Source: Hirsutella rhossiliensis (Eukaryota; Ascomycota; Sordariomycetes; Hypocreales; Ophiocordycipitaceae). From it: a stretch of DNA of 64,000 nt. A program made the translations under genes and the position numbers. Positions 11,228-24,905 of this stretch are shown in pieces (the first letter of the stretch is position 1; each line of letters opens with the position of its first letter). The DNA lies in the NCBI RefSeq assembly GCF_020360975.1, contig NW_025408684.1:1054001-1118000 (forward strand), in the 5' to 3' direction. The notes under the pieces were generated by a model. That model worked only from the letters and a program-made list of their open reading frames with translations, did not search any database and was not told the origin of the DNA.

Positions 11228-11399
11228 TTACCCTCCCCCTTTAGTTTTATTTATACCTCCTTTTATCTCTTTATTATTTATCTCTTTTATTAGCTTAACT
11301 ACTACTTTACTTACCTTATTTTTATAACTTTAAGTCTCTTTAATACTATATTTAGTTCGCTTATTACTATATTATAATATCTAACTAAGAAGCTAACTT

Positions 11400-13040
11400 A
11401 GGTAATAGTAGCTTGCTTTTTTTAAAACCCCTTCCTTATAAAAAAGTTATTATTATAGTAAGATCGGAGAGCTTTATTTTATATTTTATATATATTAAGC
11501 GTTTTACTAATAAGCTTACTTATATATCCTTTACTAGCTATTAAAATTAGTTTTATAAGTATTAATCTTAGTTTTATCCTAAGTTAGTCCTACCTTTAGT
11601 ATTTTTAGCTAACTTTAATAGCTATAAAAGCTAAAGTATATATCGCTTATACTAACTTTAACTAGTTTTATTACTAAGTAAGTAACCCTTTCCCGCTATA
11701 GTACTATTTAAGTTTAATACTAATTTATATTCTAAATTACTTTTAAAGGTAAAAAGGCTATATATACCTTTTACTAAGTATAGTTTAAGGTTAATAGCCC
11801 CTCCCTTATTAAGGGTTTAGTATAAGAGCGCTTTTATTATACTACTTTAAAAACTTATATTTATATTAGTTAAAAGGCCCTTACTATTAAAGGTAAAGGT
11901 ATATTAAGTAAATCCGCTTTTAGTTTAACTATAGTTACTAAGAATATTAAGATACTTATATTAGCTTTTACTTATTTTATAGATAATACCCGCTATATAT
12001 ATAAGTCCTTAAAAATATACTTAAGTAAGTTTAATAATACTATTAAGACCTTAGCTTAAGTTAAGCTTAAGTCGCTTTTAATTACTTAGAAGACTCTTAT
12101 AGTAGTTAATAATCTTACTAACTATTTCTATCTTATTACTAATAATAGCTTTAATAATAAGGATAGTAGTTTTAATCTTACTAAGCTTAGTTTAGCTTTA
12201 GTCCCTTTTAATAAAAAGAAAGGTAAAGGTAAAAGTTAAGTAGCTACTATACCTAAGGCCCTATTTAAGGCTAAGGCTAAGGAGTCTATTATTATTACTA
12301 TACTTATAGTTATTATAAAGCTAGCTTAAGAGCTTACTATATCTCTTTTTATTAGTTTTAACGCTAAGCTATAGCCTAGTAGTTCTCTTAGCGCTAAGCT
12401 TACTTTAAAGCGCCCTTATCTTATATTACTTACTAATCTTACTAGCGCTCTTAACTTTATTTAGTAGCGTCTTTATAACTATTAAAGTTTAATCTTAGCT
12501 AAGATTATTACTAGTCTTAACCTTAATTAGATCTAAGGTTATAGTATAAGCTATAGTAAGCGCCTTTATACCGCCGCTAGTATAAGTCTTACTTTAATAT
12601 AAACCTTAGTCGTTACTTTATCTTATAAGCTAGCTATTTAAGCTAGCTTTAGTTTAGGTTTAAGGTTAAGCTTAACTAGTTATTATTAAGCTTCTTATAA
12701 TAATAATAGTTCTTATACTCCTTATAAGCCTTAGGTTACTCCCTTTTATACCTTATATACTACCTTAAAAAGGTCTTATTATTCTTATTATAATAATAAA
12801 GTAAACGTTACTACTAATAAGTTAAGCTAAGGTTATAGCTTAAGGGGCTAGTTATTAGCTTTATCTTAGTTTAATTTTAAGTTAGGTCTTATTTAGTTAT
12901 AGTCTTTTAATAGTAGGTTTTATTTTATAGCTAATAAGGTCGGTTTAGTTAGGTTATATTAGTTCTATTTAGTTTATAGTTTAATTAATAGGGTTTATAC
13001 TTAGTTTAGGTTTAGTTTAGTTAATACTATAGTCTTATTA
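11400..13040 (+). pseudogene. Antisense gene candidate in the LINE-2 3' region
   Basis: The 3' region beyond ORF2 is about 2.4 kb in a full LINE, long for an untranslated tail. On the strand opposite to ORF2 one frame appears continuous across the Lys/Gly-rich stretch (about 12205-12235) to about 13030, interrupted only by TAA/TAG and never TGA. The product would be Gln-rich with a KGKG-type basic stretch; no known domain recognised. As TGA is rare in RIP-mutated DNA and the other strand is also partly open, coding status is unproven. Confidence 0.3.
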
Positions 13041-16000
13041 TTATAAGTCCTCTTTCTTCTTAAATCGCTTTAATAAGGGAAGTAGTTAGCTAAGGTAGTT
13101 TTAGTTAAAGCCGCTTTATTTCTAGTATAACCCTAGTCTTATTACTTAGTATATCTAATATAGCTTTTAAGCTAGGTTAAACTAATAGAGCTTACTTAAG
13201 TATAGGAACTATTATATTAGTAGTACCGCTATCCTTTTCCCTTAAAAGCTTACTTTTATATTACCTATATCTTAGGCCTATATTAAGAGGGACTCCTTTA
13301 CTTTTACTATTAATAAATAGTTAATTATTATATAGTAAATAATATCTTATTTTTATTTATAGGTATATATTAATAAGATTATACTAAGGACCTATTAGTT
13401 AAAAAAAAGATATTAAGCTTAATCTTTCTTATATATATCTAAGTAATTACTATATTAATATACTTAAGGAGGCCCTTATAATAGTTTAATATTATCGCTT
13501 TATTAAACTATAGTAGAAAGTTAGTAGGGTAAAAGGTAGTTTAGTATTATTAGATTACGTCTTCCTTAGTATTTTATTAAGCGGCTTATTCCTTATTTAG
13601 CCTTTTAAGTAACTTAGCTTTATTTAAGAGGTCGTTTAATCTTATTTAGCCCTAGACCCCTTTTATCTCTTTTATAAAGGGGGGTTTACTTAAAGGTAGC
13701 GCTACTAAGGGCTTACTTTCTTTTTAGCGTCGCTTTCTTTTAAGTATACCTACGACTATATTAAACGCGCGTTAGATTTAGCTTAAGAGCCCTAAGTCTT
13801 TTAGCTTTTAAAGGGTATTTATTATTCTTTAGTTTAAGTAAAGGTTAATTAAAGGTACTTATACTTTTACCTTAACTTAATAGACTAAGGTTATATAGTA
13901 GGCGCCTATTATTACTTAAAGGTAAGCTAACTAATCTTATACTAGGTCTTATATAATCTTATATAGTTTCTTTTTTATAAGTATTATCTTATAAAATATA
14001 GCTATAGTATAAGAGATTAAGGACTAAATTACCTTACTATAGACTTTCTTAGTATATAGTAAGGTATAGCTTTTTATAAACCCTATAAGCTTAGTTAAAG
14101 CTATAGTTTAGTACTTTAACTTTACTTAAAGCGATTTTAAGTATACCTTTTAATATAGTTTCTAGTATACTTAAACCCTTAGTAAGTAAGCCTCTTAAAC
14201 TAAAGTTACTATATTAGCCCTAAGGTAAACTAGCGTTATTATCGCTTATCTCCTTTATATAAAGTATATTAACTTACTTTTTAATAGTTTAAAAGTAACC
14301 GCGAACTTAGTTACTTACTTTATATATACCTTTTAAGCTTCCTTTAAGTATATTACTATAATAGCCTTATTAAGTTTAATACTAACTATATTTATATTAT
14401 TAGTAAAGCTAATAGTATAAATACTATATATTATACTAAGCCTTTTATATAAAGGGGTTATATAGTATAAAAATAAGATTAAGAATAAGAGGGAGCTTTT
14501 AAGGACTCTTATTAATACTTAAGTTAGCTTTAAGGTCCTTTTATTAAAGTAAAAGGTCGATCTTTTATTACTTATAAAGCTTTATATTAAGCTTATAAGC
14601 TATCTAAGGTATCTCTTAAGCTTTAGTTCCTTTATAAGCTTATTATAGTTAACTATATTAAATATACCCTTAATATTTAGCTATAAGAATAATATAATAC
14701 CCTTTTAAGCTTAGGTTATATATATTAGTTTTATTACTAATAAGATCGCTGCTTTTATAAAGTATTCCCTTTTATTTCTTATTTATTTATTTAATAAGAT
14801 ACTATTTACTTTTACTACTCTTATAATCTTTTAAGCTAATATCTACTTAAGTACTTTTCTTATTATAAGTAAGAGGGAAATTAGTTTTTATCCCCTTACT
14901 ATATAATAAGCTTTTAGCCTCTTACTTAGCTTTTAAATAACTATTATATTCGCGCTATAAAACTAACCTAAGAAATATAAAAGTTAAGTATAAGTATTAA
15001 AGATTATAGTTAGTTATTAAACTAAGGCTAAGCTATACTTTTTAATAAACCTTAAAGGGATACTATTTAAACTTATTACTTTCTAGCTTACTATCTTACC
15101 TAGCGCTACTATAATACTAGCTAGCTAGATCTATTAGTTAATTATAAGGGTTACCTTAGCTATAAGCTAAGGTAGCCCTTAGGTTATACTAGCTTTTAAT
15201 AAGAAGAACTTAGTAGCTAATATCTAAGCCTTTCTTTTAAAGGTTTCTATTAATTAGTCCTTACTTTCCTTAACTAGTAGTAGGATATAAGTTAGTTTTA
15301 GTAATAGCTTACTATAAAGTCTAGCTTACTTCTTTATATTTTAAAGCTTAGTATTATTAGCGTTAAATTCCTTTAAGAACTTATACTAATAGGCCCTCCT
15401 TACCTTATAAACGGTTTACTTTTAAGCTATAAACGCTTTATATAGGTCTTCTTAATTTACCTTACTTCTTTCTTACTTCTACTTCCTCCTTACCTTCTTA
15501 GCCTCTCTTATTGCCCTCCTTACCTCTAAGTTAAATTATATATTGCCCTTAAGTAATACTTACTCTTAGCGTAGAACTATAGCTATTATAATCTATATTA
15601 AAGTAGTAAAAATATAGTTTAGGTCTTAGTCGATATCCTTAAGCGTTTAAAGTATTAGCTAATATAGTCTTAGCTAAGATATAGTCTTAGCTTTAACTAG
15701 CTTTACTTTTACCTTTTTTTACCTTAAAGCCAATTTAAGTACTTTAGCTTAAGTATTAACTTATAATATAATAGTTTAAGGGATATAGTTTAACTTAATT
15801 AAGTCTAGGTTAAGCTTAGTATACTATAACTTAGTCTTTAGTATTACCTAAGCTAAGTTAATAATACTATCCCTTTAACTATAAAAAAATCTTATATACT
15901 TCCCTTTTAAAGTAGTAAGTTTAAGTTATAGTTTTATTACTTTTTATATAAGTTATATTAAGCTATCTAAGGTTCTATTATATTTATTTTAAAGTAGGTA

Positions 16001-16415
16001 ATAGATATTAAAGTCCCTTATTATTACTATAAAGTACTTTAATTTAATTATACTTAGGTTATATAACGCTCTAGCTTTTATAGCCCTTAGCGGTAAGTAA
16101 ATTACTTATAGTTTAGTATTATTACTAAAAATAACCTTACTTTAATTTAGTTTAAACTAAGGTAACTAAGTCCTTAGCCTAAGCCTTTAATATATATATA
16201 GTATATACCTCCCCTTTTTATAGACTAAGCTATAAGGCGCTACTTTAAGGGGGAGGGGCGCCTCTTAATTTAGCTTTTACTTCTTATAGTATTATTAAGT
16301 TAAAGCTAGCTTAGTAGTAAAGCGCTAACTAAGCTAGCTTATATCTCTTTTATATATTTTAAAATAATACTTTTAGTTATATATAGGTAAGGTTAAAGTA
16401 AAAAGGGTTATTTAT
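13040..16415 (-). pseudogene. LINE-2 ORF2 relic (endonuclease and reverse transcriptase)
   Basis: Minus-strand ORF2 of a Tad1-like LINE. The endonuclease motif (G/R)DFN lies at about 16007-16018. RT follows; the catalytic FxDD reads FTNN (14396-14407), both Asp codons mutated to Asn by TG-to-TA change, so it is more damaged than LINE-1, which reads FTND. The C-terminal part runs to about 13040. TAA/TAG codons throughout. ORF2 would cut target DNA and prime reverse transcription on it. gypsy-I copy B interrupts the N-terminal end. Confidence 0.8.
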
Positions 16416-16601
16416 TATTATAAAGTAAGTAAAGGTATATATATAGGTACTATTTATAAGATAATATTAATAAGCTATATAGAGCTCTTTTATATATAGC
16501 TAGTTTACCTTTATATATATAAGATCTAGCCCTTTATATATAACTATATAGCTTAAGCTATAGCTTAAGCCTATTACTTATAATAGTTAAAGACTCTTAT
16601 A
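16416..16601 (-). repeat. gypsy-I copy B 3' LTR (186 bp)
   Basis: Starts TATTATAAAG, ends GACTCTTATA on plus. Next to it on the minus strand is a purine-rich tract, matching the 3' LTR position. Confidence 0.93.
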
Positions 16602-16904
16602 TAATACCTTCCCTTAAGCGCGGCGTAAGGCTACCTTATTAACTACTCTTATATAATTAGACCTATACCGCTAGCTCTTTCCTACCCTTTCCTATTAATT
16701 AAGCTAGCCCTACTAGCCTTATTATCCCTATACCTATTAGCTTAGGTAGCTAGAACCTAGCTCTATTCTCGTTAGCTAGCTAGCTATTTAAATAAGAGTA
16801 TAACTTATTATATATACCCTTAGGTAGCTAGCGGCCGGTCTAGACCTATATAAGCCTTAGGTTACCCGTCCCCTTTACTTTAGGTAGTATCCTTTACTAA
16901 GGGG

Positions 16905-16912
16905 TATATAAA
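16905..16912 (+). promoter_or_regulatory. Candidate TATA box of the antisense gene, gypsy-I copy B
   Basis: TATATAAA followed by a pyrimidine run (16920-16970) and a conserved GTAAGT (16981-16986). The same order and spacing are found in copies A and C. Confidence 0.45.
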
Positions 16913-16969
16913 GTAGTATCCTTCTTTTCCCCCTTTTTTTTCTTTTCTCTTTTCTTTAACTATAGTAGT

Positions 16970-18078
16970 AGTATTAATAAGTAAGTTCCGCTCTACCTAA
17001 GGTATTAATTTATTCCTAGCTATATAGGCCGCTCTATTAATATATACTTATAATAATAGTAATAGTAATAATAATAGCCTTAATAATAATAATAACTCTA
17101 ACTAATAAGTTCTATACTTTATTAAGCGGGAGGCTATATTCCGTTATATTAACTTCCGCGATAAATATATTTACTTCTCCCTTTCTTACCTCTTCTTTCT
17201 TAGAGCGTATAAAGTTATTCGTTAAAGCTATACTAGCCGCGGCCGATAACGACTCCGCTACTACCGCCGCTCCTACCTACGCCGCTACTACCGCTCCTAC
17301 CGCCGCTGCTACTACCTCTACTACGCTATTCGCCCTTACGTCGCCCTTTAAGGTAACGACGCCGTCCCCGCCGCTACTTATAACGCCTAGCCCCTTAGCC
17401 CCCGCCTCTATCTCTACTACCCTTATAAGTCTATAGTTAAGTAAGCATAATAAATATTATCCGCTAACCTCCTATAGTATAAGCGCTAAGTATAGGCTAG
17501 CGCCGCCTACTTAGCCCCCTATATACGTTATACGTTATAGGAGCTCGACTACTTTAACTAAGCTAGGCGCCGCCGCGGCGGTAGCTACTACTAGTATACG
17601 CGCGCCGGCCGCGCTTATAAGGTAGCGCCTCTTATCCTACTCGCTATAGCGTTAGCTTAAAAGGCTAGCTCGTATAGGTAGGCGCGGGGGGCTACTAAGA
17701 AGCGCCTTACCGCCACCGCCGCCGCCTACTATAACCTCTATGCCCTCGAGTAATAGGGCATTATACCTAAGTAGGTCCTTACTCTTTTACTTTTTTACTT
17801 CCGCCTTTAATATACCTAGCGCTAGGGATACTGCCTTTATCGCTTTATCGGCGGTCCTTTTAGCCGTGCCTACCTCTACTACCGCCGCTGCCCTTACCGC
17901 CGCTGCTAGCCGCCGCCCCTTTACCCTTAGAGCCGCCGCCGCCGCCGACTAGCTTATAGGCTTAAAGGGCCGCCTTAGCGCCTTAGAGACTGCCGCCGCC
18001 GCTAATAAAAAAAAAGAGGCTAATAAGGATGATAATAATAAAGATAATAATAAGGGTAATAATAATAATAAGGAATAA
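16970..18078 (+). pseudogene. Antisense gene candidate of gypsy-I copy B
   Basis: Counterpart of 2205-3312. The frame from about 17044 to the stop at 18076-18078 keeps the A copy's phase (1032 versus 1029 bases). It retains an Ala/Thr-rich middle, the helix-prone segment (LKGRLSALE near 17958-17990) and an Asn/Asp/Lys tail (18000-18075). The tail is longer in Asn because GAC/GAT codons became AAT. A 70-codon ATG-started stretch at 17740-17952 is part of this frame. Confidence 0.4.
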
Positions 18079-18119
18079 GCCTAGGTAGTTTAAGGGCTCC
18101 GCTTTATAATAAACGCTAT

Positions 18120-21100
18120 TTTTATCTTTACTTATACTATTATACTTATATTACTTATATTACTATAACTACCTCCTTTACTTTACTTACTTTATAGTCT
18201 TAGCCTAGGCCGCTATTAGTAGTTTATTAGTTTATTATTCTTATCTATTAGTTTATATAGGGCCTTAAACTTATTAAGGGCTATAGCTCCTATAAACTTA
18301 TATATAGGTTCCTATATAAGGTCGAGGTACCTATACTACTTAATAAGAACCTCCTAGCGTTTCCCTTAGCTTACCTTCTTTTAATATATAGCTTATATCT
18401 CTTTAACCTTAAATTTATTATCCCCTTCTACCTTAAATATAAGCGGTTAAGCGTCTACTACTTCTTATCTAGGTAGTAAGTTAAAGGAGGCTTAGTAAAA
18501 GAGGTTAACGTTAACCTTATTATAGACCCTTATTAAGAGACTATCGAGCTTAACTACTTATAAGCTAATAATCTTTTATACTATAAACTTTATATATAGC
18601 TAGTTTAGCTTCTTTTTTAGTCGCGCTAACTTATAGTTATAGAGGTCGAGCTATACTTTATCTCTTACTATAAACCTATCCGCTAGCGCCTTAGTTTTAT
18701 TAGTATACCGCTCTTAATCTTATACTATAGCGGCTATCGCGGATTAATAGTATTCTATAGTTTCTTATAGCTTTTATATAAACGTAAAAGTATAGCTCTT
18801 TAGTAACGTACTACTATACTACTTTATTACTATATCTATAGTAAATAAAATTAAGGAGGGCGGCTTAAAGCTATATATTATAAAGAAGGGGGCTATCTTA
18901 ATAGAGGTTTATAGTTTACTATTTAGTATAAGCTAGGTAGTAGGGAGCTAGCGATCCTAGTCTACTTAGCTATAAGCTATAACTACTTATAAGTATAGCT
19001 ACGCTTCTTAGTTGACCCTCTTAGGTCCCTTATCGGTTTATAGGTAGTAAGCTATATTAAGTAGCTATATAATTTAAAGTAGCTAGTATAAGTACTACTA
19101 AAAGTAGCTAGTTTAGTTCGACCCTTTATTACTTATAATAAAGGCTAGCTAGCTATATAAGCGGGCCTAGTATTAAAGGAAGCGCTTTATATAAGCTTTT
19201 ATATTTATAAATAGTATTAGCTTTAATACTATTAATTTACTAAGTCGGTCCTTAATTACCTATATATAACGGTTACTACCCTTTATAAGTAAGAGGTCTA
19301 TTATAAAGTCTATCTATATATATATATAGAACTAGTTTAGTATTAAAAGCTACTTTAGTAGCCCTTTAAGCTATACCTTTTAGATCTTTATATAGCTATA
19401 AATATTATAGTTATAAAGGAAGTAACGAATATAGTACTATAAGAAGGGCTAGTAAAAGTCCCTTATAAGGCTTACTACTATACCCTATCTACTTAGGTAA
19501 CCTATAATACTAAAGTTATAAATAAGTTAAACTAGCCTCCCTTAGAGCTTATTTTATTTATCTAGCTTTAGTAGTCCCTCCTTCTCCTTAGCTTTTATAG
19601 TATATAGTACGCCTAGTACCTATAGTCTCCCCCGCTAGCGTAGATACCCTTATAGGTCGATATAATAGTTAGCTACCTATACCTTTAGCTTTAGCTTTAG
19701 ATTTAAGCGTTAAGCGCCGGACTTAATAGCGTAGCGTACGCCCTTATAGGTATAGTCTAGAGCCGCTATCCTATCTTATAAGCGTTAAAGGGCCTTATCT
19801 TAGAATACTCTCGCTGCGCGTGCCCTTAGGCCGGTCTATCCCTTCTTATTAAACTAAGGTAAGGGCGTAAGGGGAAGCTTATTTACTAGCGCCGCGTCTT
19901 CCTTTACTAAGGAAGCTCTTATATAAGTCTATAGTACTTCCTATAAGATAAGCTATAGATCCTAGGCCTTAATATCCGCTCTTATCGGCTAGTCTTAATC
20001 CTTTTAAGAAAGCGCGTTTAAGACTATAAAGTCCTACCTAAGGTAGTACTTAATTAAGAAGTTAAAGTATAAGAGATACTTTACTTAGCGGGCTTACCGC
20101 TTTAAGAGGTACTAGTAAGTTATAAAGTACTTAAGGTTCCTATAGTTTATAAGAACCTTAAAGCTCTTATAGCTTTAAAGCTTTACTTACTATTACTTAA
20201 AGTAGCTAATAATCGCTAGTATCTCTTTATCGTAAATAGCGTAATTCCGCTTTATTAAGGTTAGCTTATAAGAGTAGAACGCTACTAGTTACTTCTACCT
20301 ATCTACCTCTTAAAAGAGTATTCCTTTAAGTACCTAGCTACTATAGTTTGCTTTAACTAATATAGACTAGTCGAAGTCTTACTAAAGTAGTACTAAGGCT
20401 TAAAAGAATAAGTTCTTAAGTATATAAAACGCTCCTTCCTATATAGGCCCTTAGTAAAAGGCTATTTACTTTATAGTAATCTTATTTAAGGGTATTATAA
20501 TATAAGAGAAGCCCTTAATAAATATCCTATAATAGTTCGCGAACCTAAGGAAGCTTTATATACCTATTTATATAGTTAGGGTAGCTTAGTCTTAAATCGC
20601 TTAGATCTTTATAAGATCCGCCTATATACCTATACTTATATAGATAATAAAGCCTAAGTACTTAACCCTCTTAACCTTAAATTTATACTTATCTAAGTTA
20701 AGGTAGAGCCTATAAAGTTAAAAGCGCTTTAAGACCCTTTATACTTTTTATATATAGTCCTTATAAGAGCCGCTTATATAGATAAGGATATTATTTATAT
20801 ATATAAAAGCGAACTTATTAAGGAAGTCTTAAAGTATATTATTAATATAATGCTAGAAGGTAGCGGGCGCTCCTAAGAAGCTAAAGGGCGTTATAAGCTA
20901 CTTAAATAAGCTATAGCGTATATAGAACGCTGTCTTTTACTTATTACCCTTTAAGATCTATACCTTATAAAACGCTTATTTTATATCTAGCTTTATAAAC
21001 TACTTTACCTTTAAAAGGTTATAGAGTATATCTAAGATTAAAAGTAAGGGGTAGTAGTCTAGCCTTATAATTATATTTAAAGCCCTATAGTTATAATAAA

Positions 21101-21975
21101 ACTATATCCCGCCCCTTAGTTTATATATAAATAAGACTAGCGCTCTTACTTTAAAGCTACTTACTTAAATAAAACCCTTATTTAAGAGGTCCCTTAGTAT
21201 CTTCTTTAGTATTAATAGCTCTACGTATAATATACTATATAGCGGTTTAAATAGTATAGGTAGTTCTTACCCCTTTTTATTAGTATAGAGTATAATCCTA
21301 TAATTTACCTCTAGCTTATATAGGTTAAGCTTATTTACTTCCTAGGACTTAAATAGCGGTAAGAGGTTATAAAAGCGCTTTAATATCTACTACTATAGCT
21401 TAGAGAGCGACTTTAGCTTCTTTACTTAGAGGGCCTTATCGATATCTACTAAGCTAACTATATAGACCGCTATATTAGCCGCTACCTAGCCTTCCTCTTA
21501 CTTTAACTATTATATAGTTCCTATAAAGATAAAGGTAAGGACTTCTTATACTAAGTATAAAGCTCGCACGCTTAGTCCTACGCTTATAGAACTATTATTA
21601 TAGCGGACCTACTATTATATAGGCCTAAACTATAGCTTCTTTTAATATAAAACTAAGTATAACTTTATATATAATAACTAAGGTTTCCTAAGGATTAAGG
21701 GAAACTTTAGTTAAGGGATTATATAAGCTATAATAAGCTTATAGTAACTATTAACTTTTATAGCTAGCTATATAATACCCTTAATTACTATACCCTTTAT
21801 TATACTTAAGGCGCTTTTTACTTACCTTAGGGCGATCTTTTCTACTAGTACTTATATCTCTTATATAAGCGCCTTATTAACTATAGCGTAGTACTAGTAG
21901 CCCTTATCTATAAGGGCGGCGATAGGTAAGGAGTTATTAACTATAACCTATATTAAAGTAAGCTCCTCTTTTATA
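18120..21975 (-). pseudogene. gypsy-I copy B pol relic
   Basis: Same minus-strand order as copy A. The RT active site YIDD reads YINN (20790-20801), both Asp lost, against YIDN in copies A and C. The RNase H YDKE is intact (20223-20234). RIP-type stops occur throughout. Confidence 0.83.
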
Positions 21976-23205
21976 TAAGCGGATAATTCCTCTTTCTCCT
22001 TTACTAGTACTAGTAATTAAGGCTCTAGAGCTTATCTTTACTTTAAAGCTACTCTTTTTCCTTTAAGCTTAAAGGAGCGGAGTCCTCTTTATCGTTTAAG
22101 GTAAGGAGCGGTTCTATCTTCGCTACTTAAACTACTATAGGCCGCTTAGCTAAAAGGAAGGGGTATTTTAATATAAAGTATATAGACGCGCTATAATATA
22201 AGTAGCGGCCGTTAGCTTTCTTTTTCCTAATTTCCTTACTTATTACTTACTTCGCTTACTACTTAAAGAGTAAGAAAGTATAAAGGATATTTAATAATAA
22301 CTTCCTACCGCGTTTAGCTCGGTCTATATAAATAGCTAATATTAAAGTATCTTTATTAGTATTAATAGTTAGCTATTCTTTTTATAAAAGGGCGGTAATA
22401 TTATTACCGCTATATAGTATATACTTATAAAGCTTCTAGAAATATAGCGTTTACTTATAGCCCTATACTACCTTTATTAACCGGCTTATATACTCGCTAT
22501 AGTTAGTAGGTATAATTATAGGGATAAGTAGCTCTTATAAAGCTAGCGTAATTAAGTTTTATAACTATATAAGCTTCGCGCTATCTTCCTATACTATAGT
22601 TCCCGCCGCTTATAAGAGCGTCTCTTTAAAGTTAAGGAGGAATTTACTAAAGGTCTACCTATTCTTTTACTTAAGGGTCTATAGCTTATCCTATACCTTC
22701 TCTCGCTCTTATACGTTAATAAGCGTATATATAAGGTATTAAAAGAAGTCCTATAGGTTACGTTTACTTTTAAGGCCGCCCTTATCTTAGAATCTAAAGA
22801 TCCGCTATATCTAAGGCTCTAGTAGTATATAGAGGAGCGAATACTATACTATATTATAATAGCCGTTTAGGCCCTATTTCTTATTTATTATAAACTTTAT
22901 CTATAGCTAGCTAAGAAAGAAGTAAAAGGACTTAAGCTTACTATTTTAAGTTAGCTAAGGAAGTAGCTTTTATATTAATAGTGCCGCCGCTATAACTAGT
23001 ATTACTAAGGTTATAGGGGTTAACGCTAGTCTTATAAACGGCTCCCTTAATATAGCGAGAACCTTATTCTTCTCGCTAGCTATCGCGCTTTTAATTACTT
23101 CTAGGATAGCTATAATACTTCCTATCCGCCTAAGGGGTAGCGGGGTACTCTCTTAAGGAAGCGGCACCCTTTTTAAGGAGATATTTATTAGATCTATTAG
23201 TTAAT
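21975..23205 (-). pseudogene. gypsy-I copy B gag relic
   Basis: Position and alignment equal to 7200-8430 of copy A, ending at the 5' LTR. No domain can be read directly. Confidence 0.5.
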
Positions 23206-23214
23206 AGCTTATAC

Positions 23215-23400
23215 TATTGTAGAGTAAGTAGAGGTATATATATAGGTACTATTTATAGGATAATATTAATAAGCTATATAGAGCTCTTTTATACGCGGCT
23301 AGCCCGCCCTTATATATATAAGATCTAGCCCTCTATATATAACTATATAGCTTAGGCTATAGCTTAAGCCTATTACTTATAATAGTTAAAGACTCTTATA
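23215..23400 (-). repeat. gypsy-I copy B 5' LTR (186 bp)
   Basis: Pairs with 16416-16601. Followed at once by the TTTAT duplication. Confidence 0.93.
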
Positions 23401-23405
23401 TTTAT

Positions 23406-24435
23406 ATAAAGAAAGAAGCGCTTTATCTCCTAGCGCTTCTTTATTTACTATACTTATAAATATCGTTTATACTTAGTTTAGCCTTCTTAGCCTTACTAGT
23501 TAGTAAGTATCTTAAGCTTAACCTCTTATCTTAGCGCGGTTTACTTAGTCTTTACTTTTAAACTATAGTCGATTTAAGAGCGCCTTAGGTTTTAATAGTA
23601 AGGAGTACTTATTACTTAGTATATATCTAAGTATTTATAGACTATTAAGGTCGTTATAAGTAGTTTTCCCTTACTTTTTCCTAGGCTTTATTTACTATTA
23701 AATAAGTCTAGGTCTATAATAAGTAGTCCTTTTAATATAAGATATAATTATAAGGGGTTTTACCCTTCTTAGCTTTATATTTATCCTTACCTTTATTATA
23801 TACTATACTATTATATTAGCTATAAAGTTATATTAATATATACCGCTTAGTAATATAGCTATATTTATAATAGTTATAGTACCTTTATAATTAAACTAAC
23901 TTATTATAAGGTTTATATTAAAAGATTTATACTTTAAGGACTAGGCTTAGGCTATAAAGCCTATTAGTATCTTTTAAGCTATTAACCTTAATAAGTATAG
24001 TTATTACTATTAATATCTTAGATTAAGGGTATAGCGCTTAGGCCTAAAAGACCTTAACTTTATTTACTTTTATAATCTTATAAAGTAATTACTCTTTATT
24101 TACTATTACTATTATTAAAGGGATATTCTTAGCGACTACTATATATATATAGCGGGTAATTATAGCCTTTAGTTTAAATATAGCTTTAACCTAGCCTTAG
24201 TCCCTTTAATAAGCTCTTACTATAGTATTAAATATAACTATAATATCTTTACTTTAAAGTTACTTTACTACTATAGCGCTTATAGCTTTTAAGGCTATAT
24301 TTACCGCTTTTATTATATCCTTTAGTTTATAGCTTAGGATTTTAGGTAGTACTTTAATAAGAACTATAATAATCTTACGTTTATAATATAATAGGACTTA
24401 TTTTACTATAGCTTTATTTTAAGTTAGTCTCTTAG
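23406..24435 (-). pseudogene. LINE-2 ORF1 relic (C-terminal part)
   Basis: Reverse complement of about 51570-52570 in LINE-1, including the CCHC zinc-knuckle region (about 23760-23900 here). All ligand codons are Tyr codons. ORF1 is the nucleic-acid-binding protein of Tad1-type LINEs. The N-terminal part was separated by the gypsy-II insertion at 24436 and is found at 49297-49837. Confidence 0.72.
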
Positions 24436-24905
24436 TATTATAACTATAGTTAGCGGGCTATAAAAGAGCTAGCTACGTTTATATAATAATATAGCTCGGA
24501 ATAATAGTTAGGATAAGAAGTTACTTAAGCTTAGCTTACTTAAAGTATATATAAGCTAAGTAAGCTTTATATAAATAGATTACTACTTAAAAGTATAGCT
24601 TATAAGTAAGCTATAGTAAGCTATAAAGGGGATTATAGATAGGACTATAATTTAAAGATAGTCTTTATAAGTATATATAGCTACTTACTTTTACTTCTTT
24701 AAATAGATAGCTCTCTAGCTTTTAATATAGATCTTTATTATAATTTTATCTTTAATTCTAATTACTTAGTTATAGTCTATAGTCTATAACCTCTAACCTA
24801 TTACTAATATAATATATATATTATTACTTAAACTACGACCTACTATATCTACTAATATAAACGCTTTAATAGGTTTATCCCTTAAGAATAATACTAGTTA
24901 TTATA
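24436..24905 (+). repeat. gypsy-II(ii) 5' LTR (470 bp)
   Basis: Starts TATTATAAC after CTTAG, ends ACTAGTTATTATA. Mutated form of an LTR that ancestrally began TG and ended CA. Confidence 0.9.

Larger units (their letters stand above)
16416..23400 (-). mobile_element. gypsy-I copy B, complete Ty3 retrotransposon (6985 bp)
   Basis: LTRs 16416-16601 and 23215-23400 (186 bp each), flanked by the perfect duplication TTTAT (16411-16415, 23401-23405) inside LINE-2. Organised exactly like copy A. It is the most heavily mutated of the three: positions that are CG in copy A (for example in the LTR start) are TA here. Confidence 0.93.
10930..24435 (-). mobile_element. LINE-2, Tad1-like non-LTR retrotransposon, interrupted
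   Basis: Own sequence is 10930-16415 plus 23401-24435; gypsy-I copy B sits between with a TTTAT duplication. It is the reverse complement of LINE-1 (51022-57419) over its length. Read on minus: end of ORF1, then ORF2 (endonuclease, RT, C-terminal region), then about 2.1 kb of 3' region with a plus-strand gene candidate. The 5' end stops at 24435 in CTTAG, the target duplication of gypsy-II(ii); the missing 5' piece is at 49297-49837 in the opposite orientation. The 3' end is cut at 10930 by gypsy-II(i). Confidence 0.88.
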
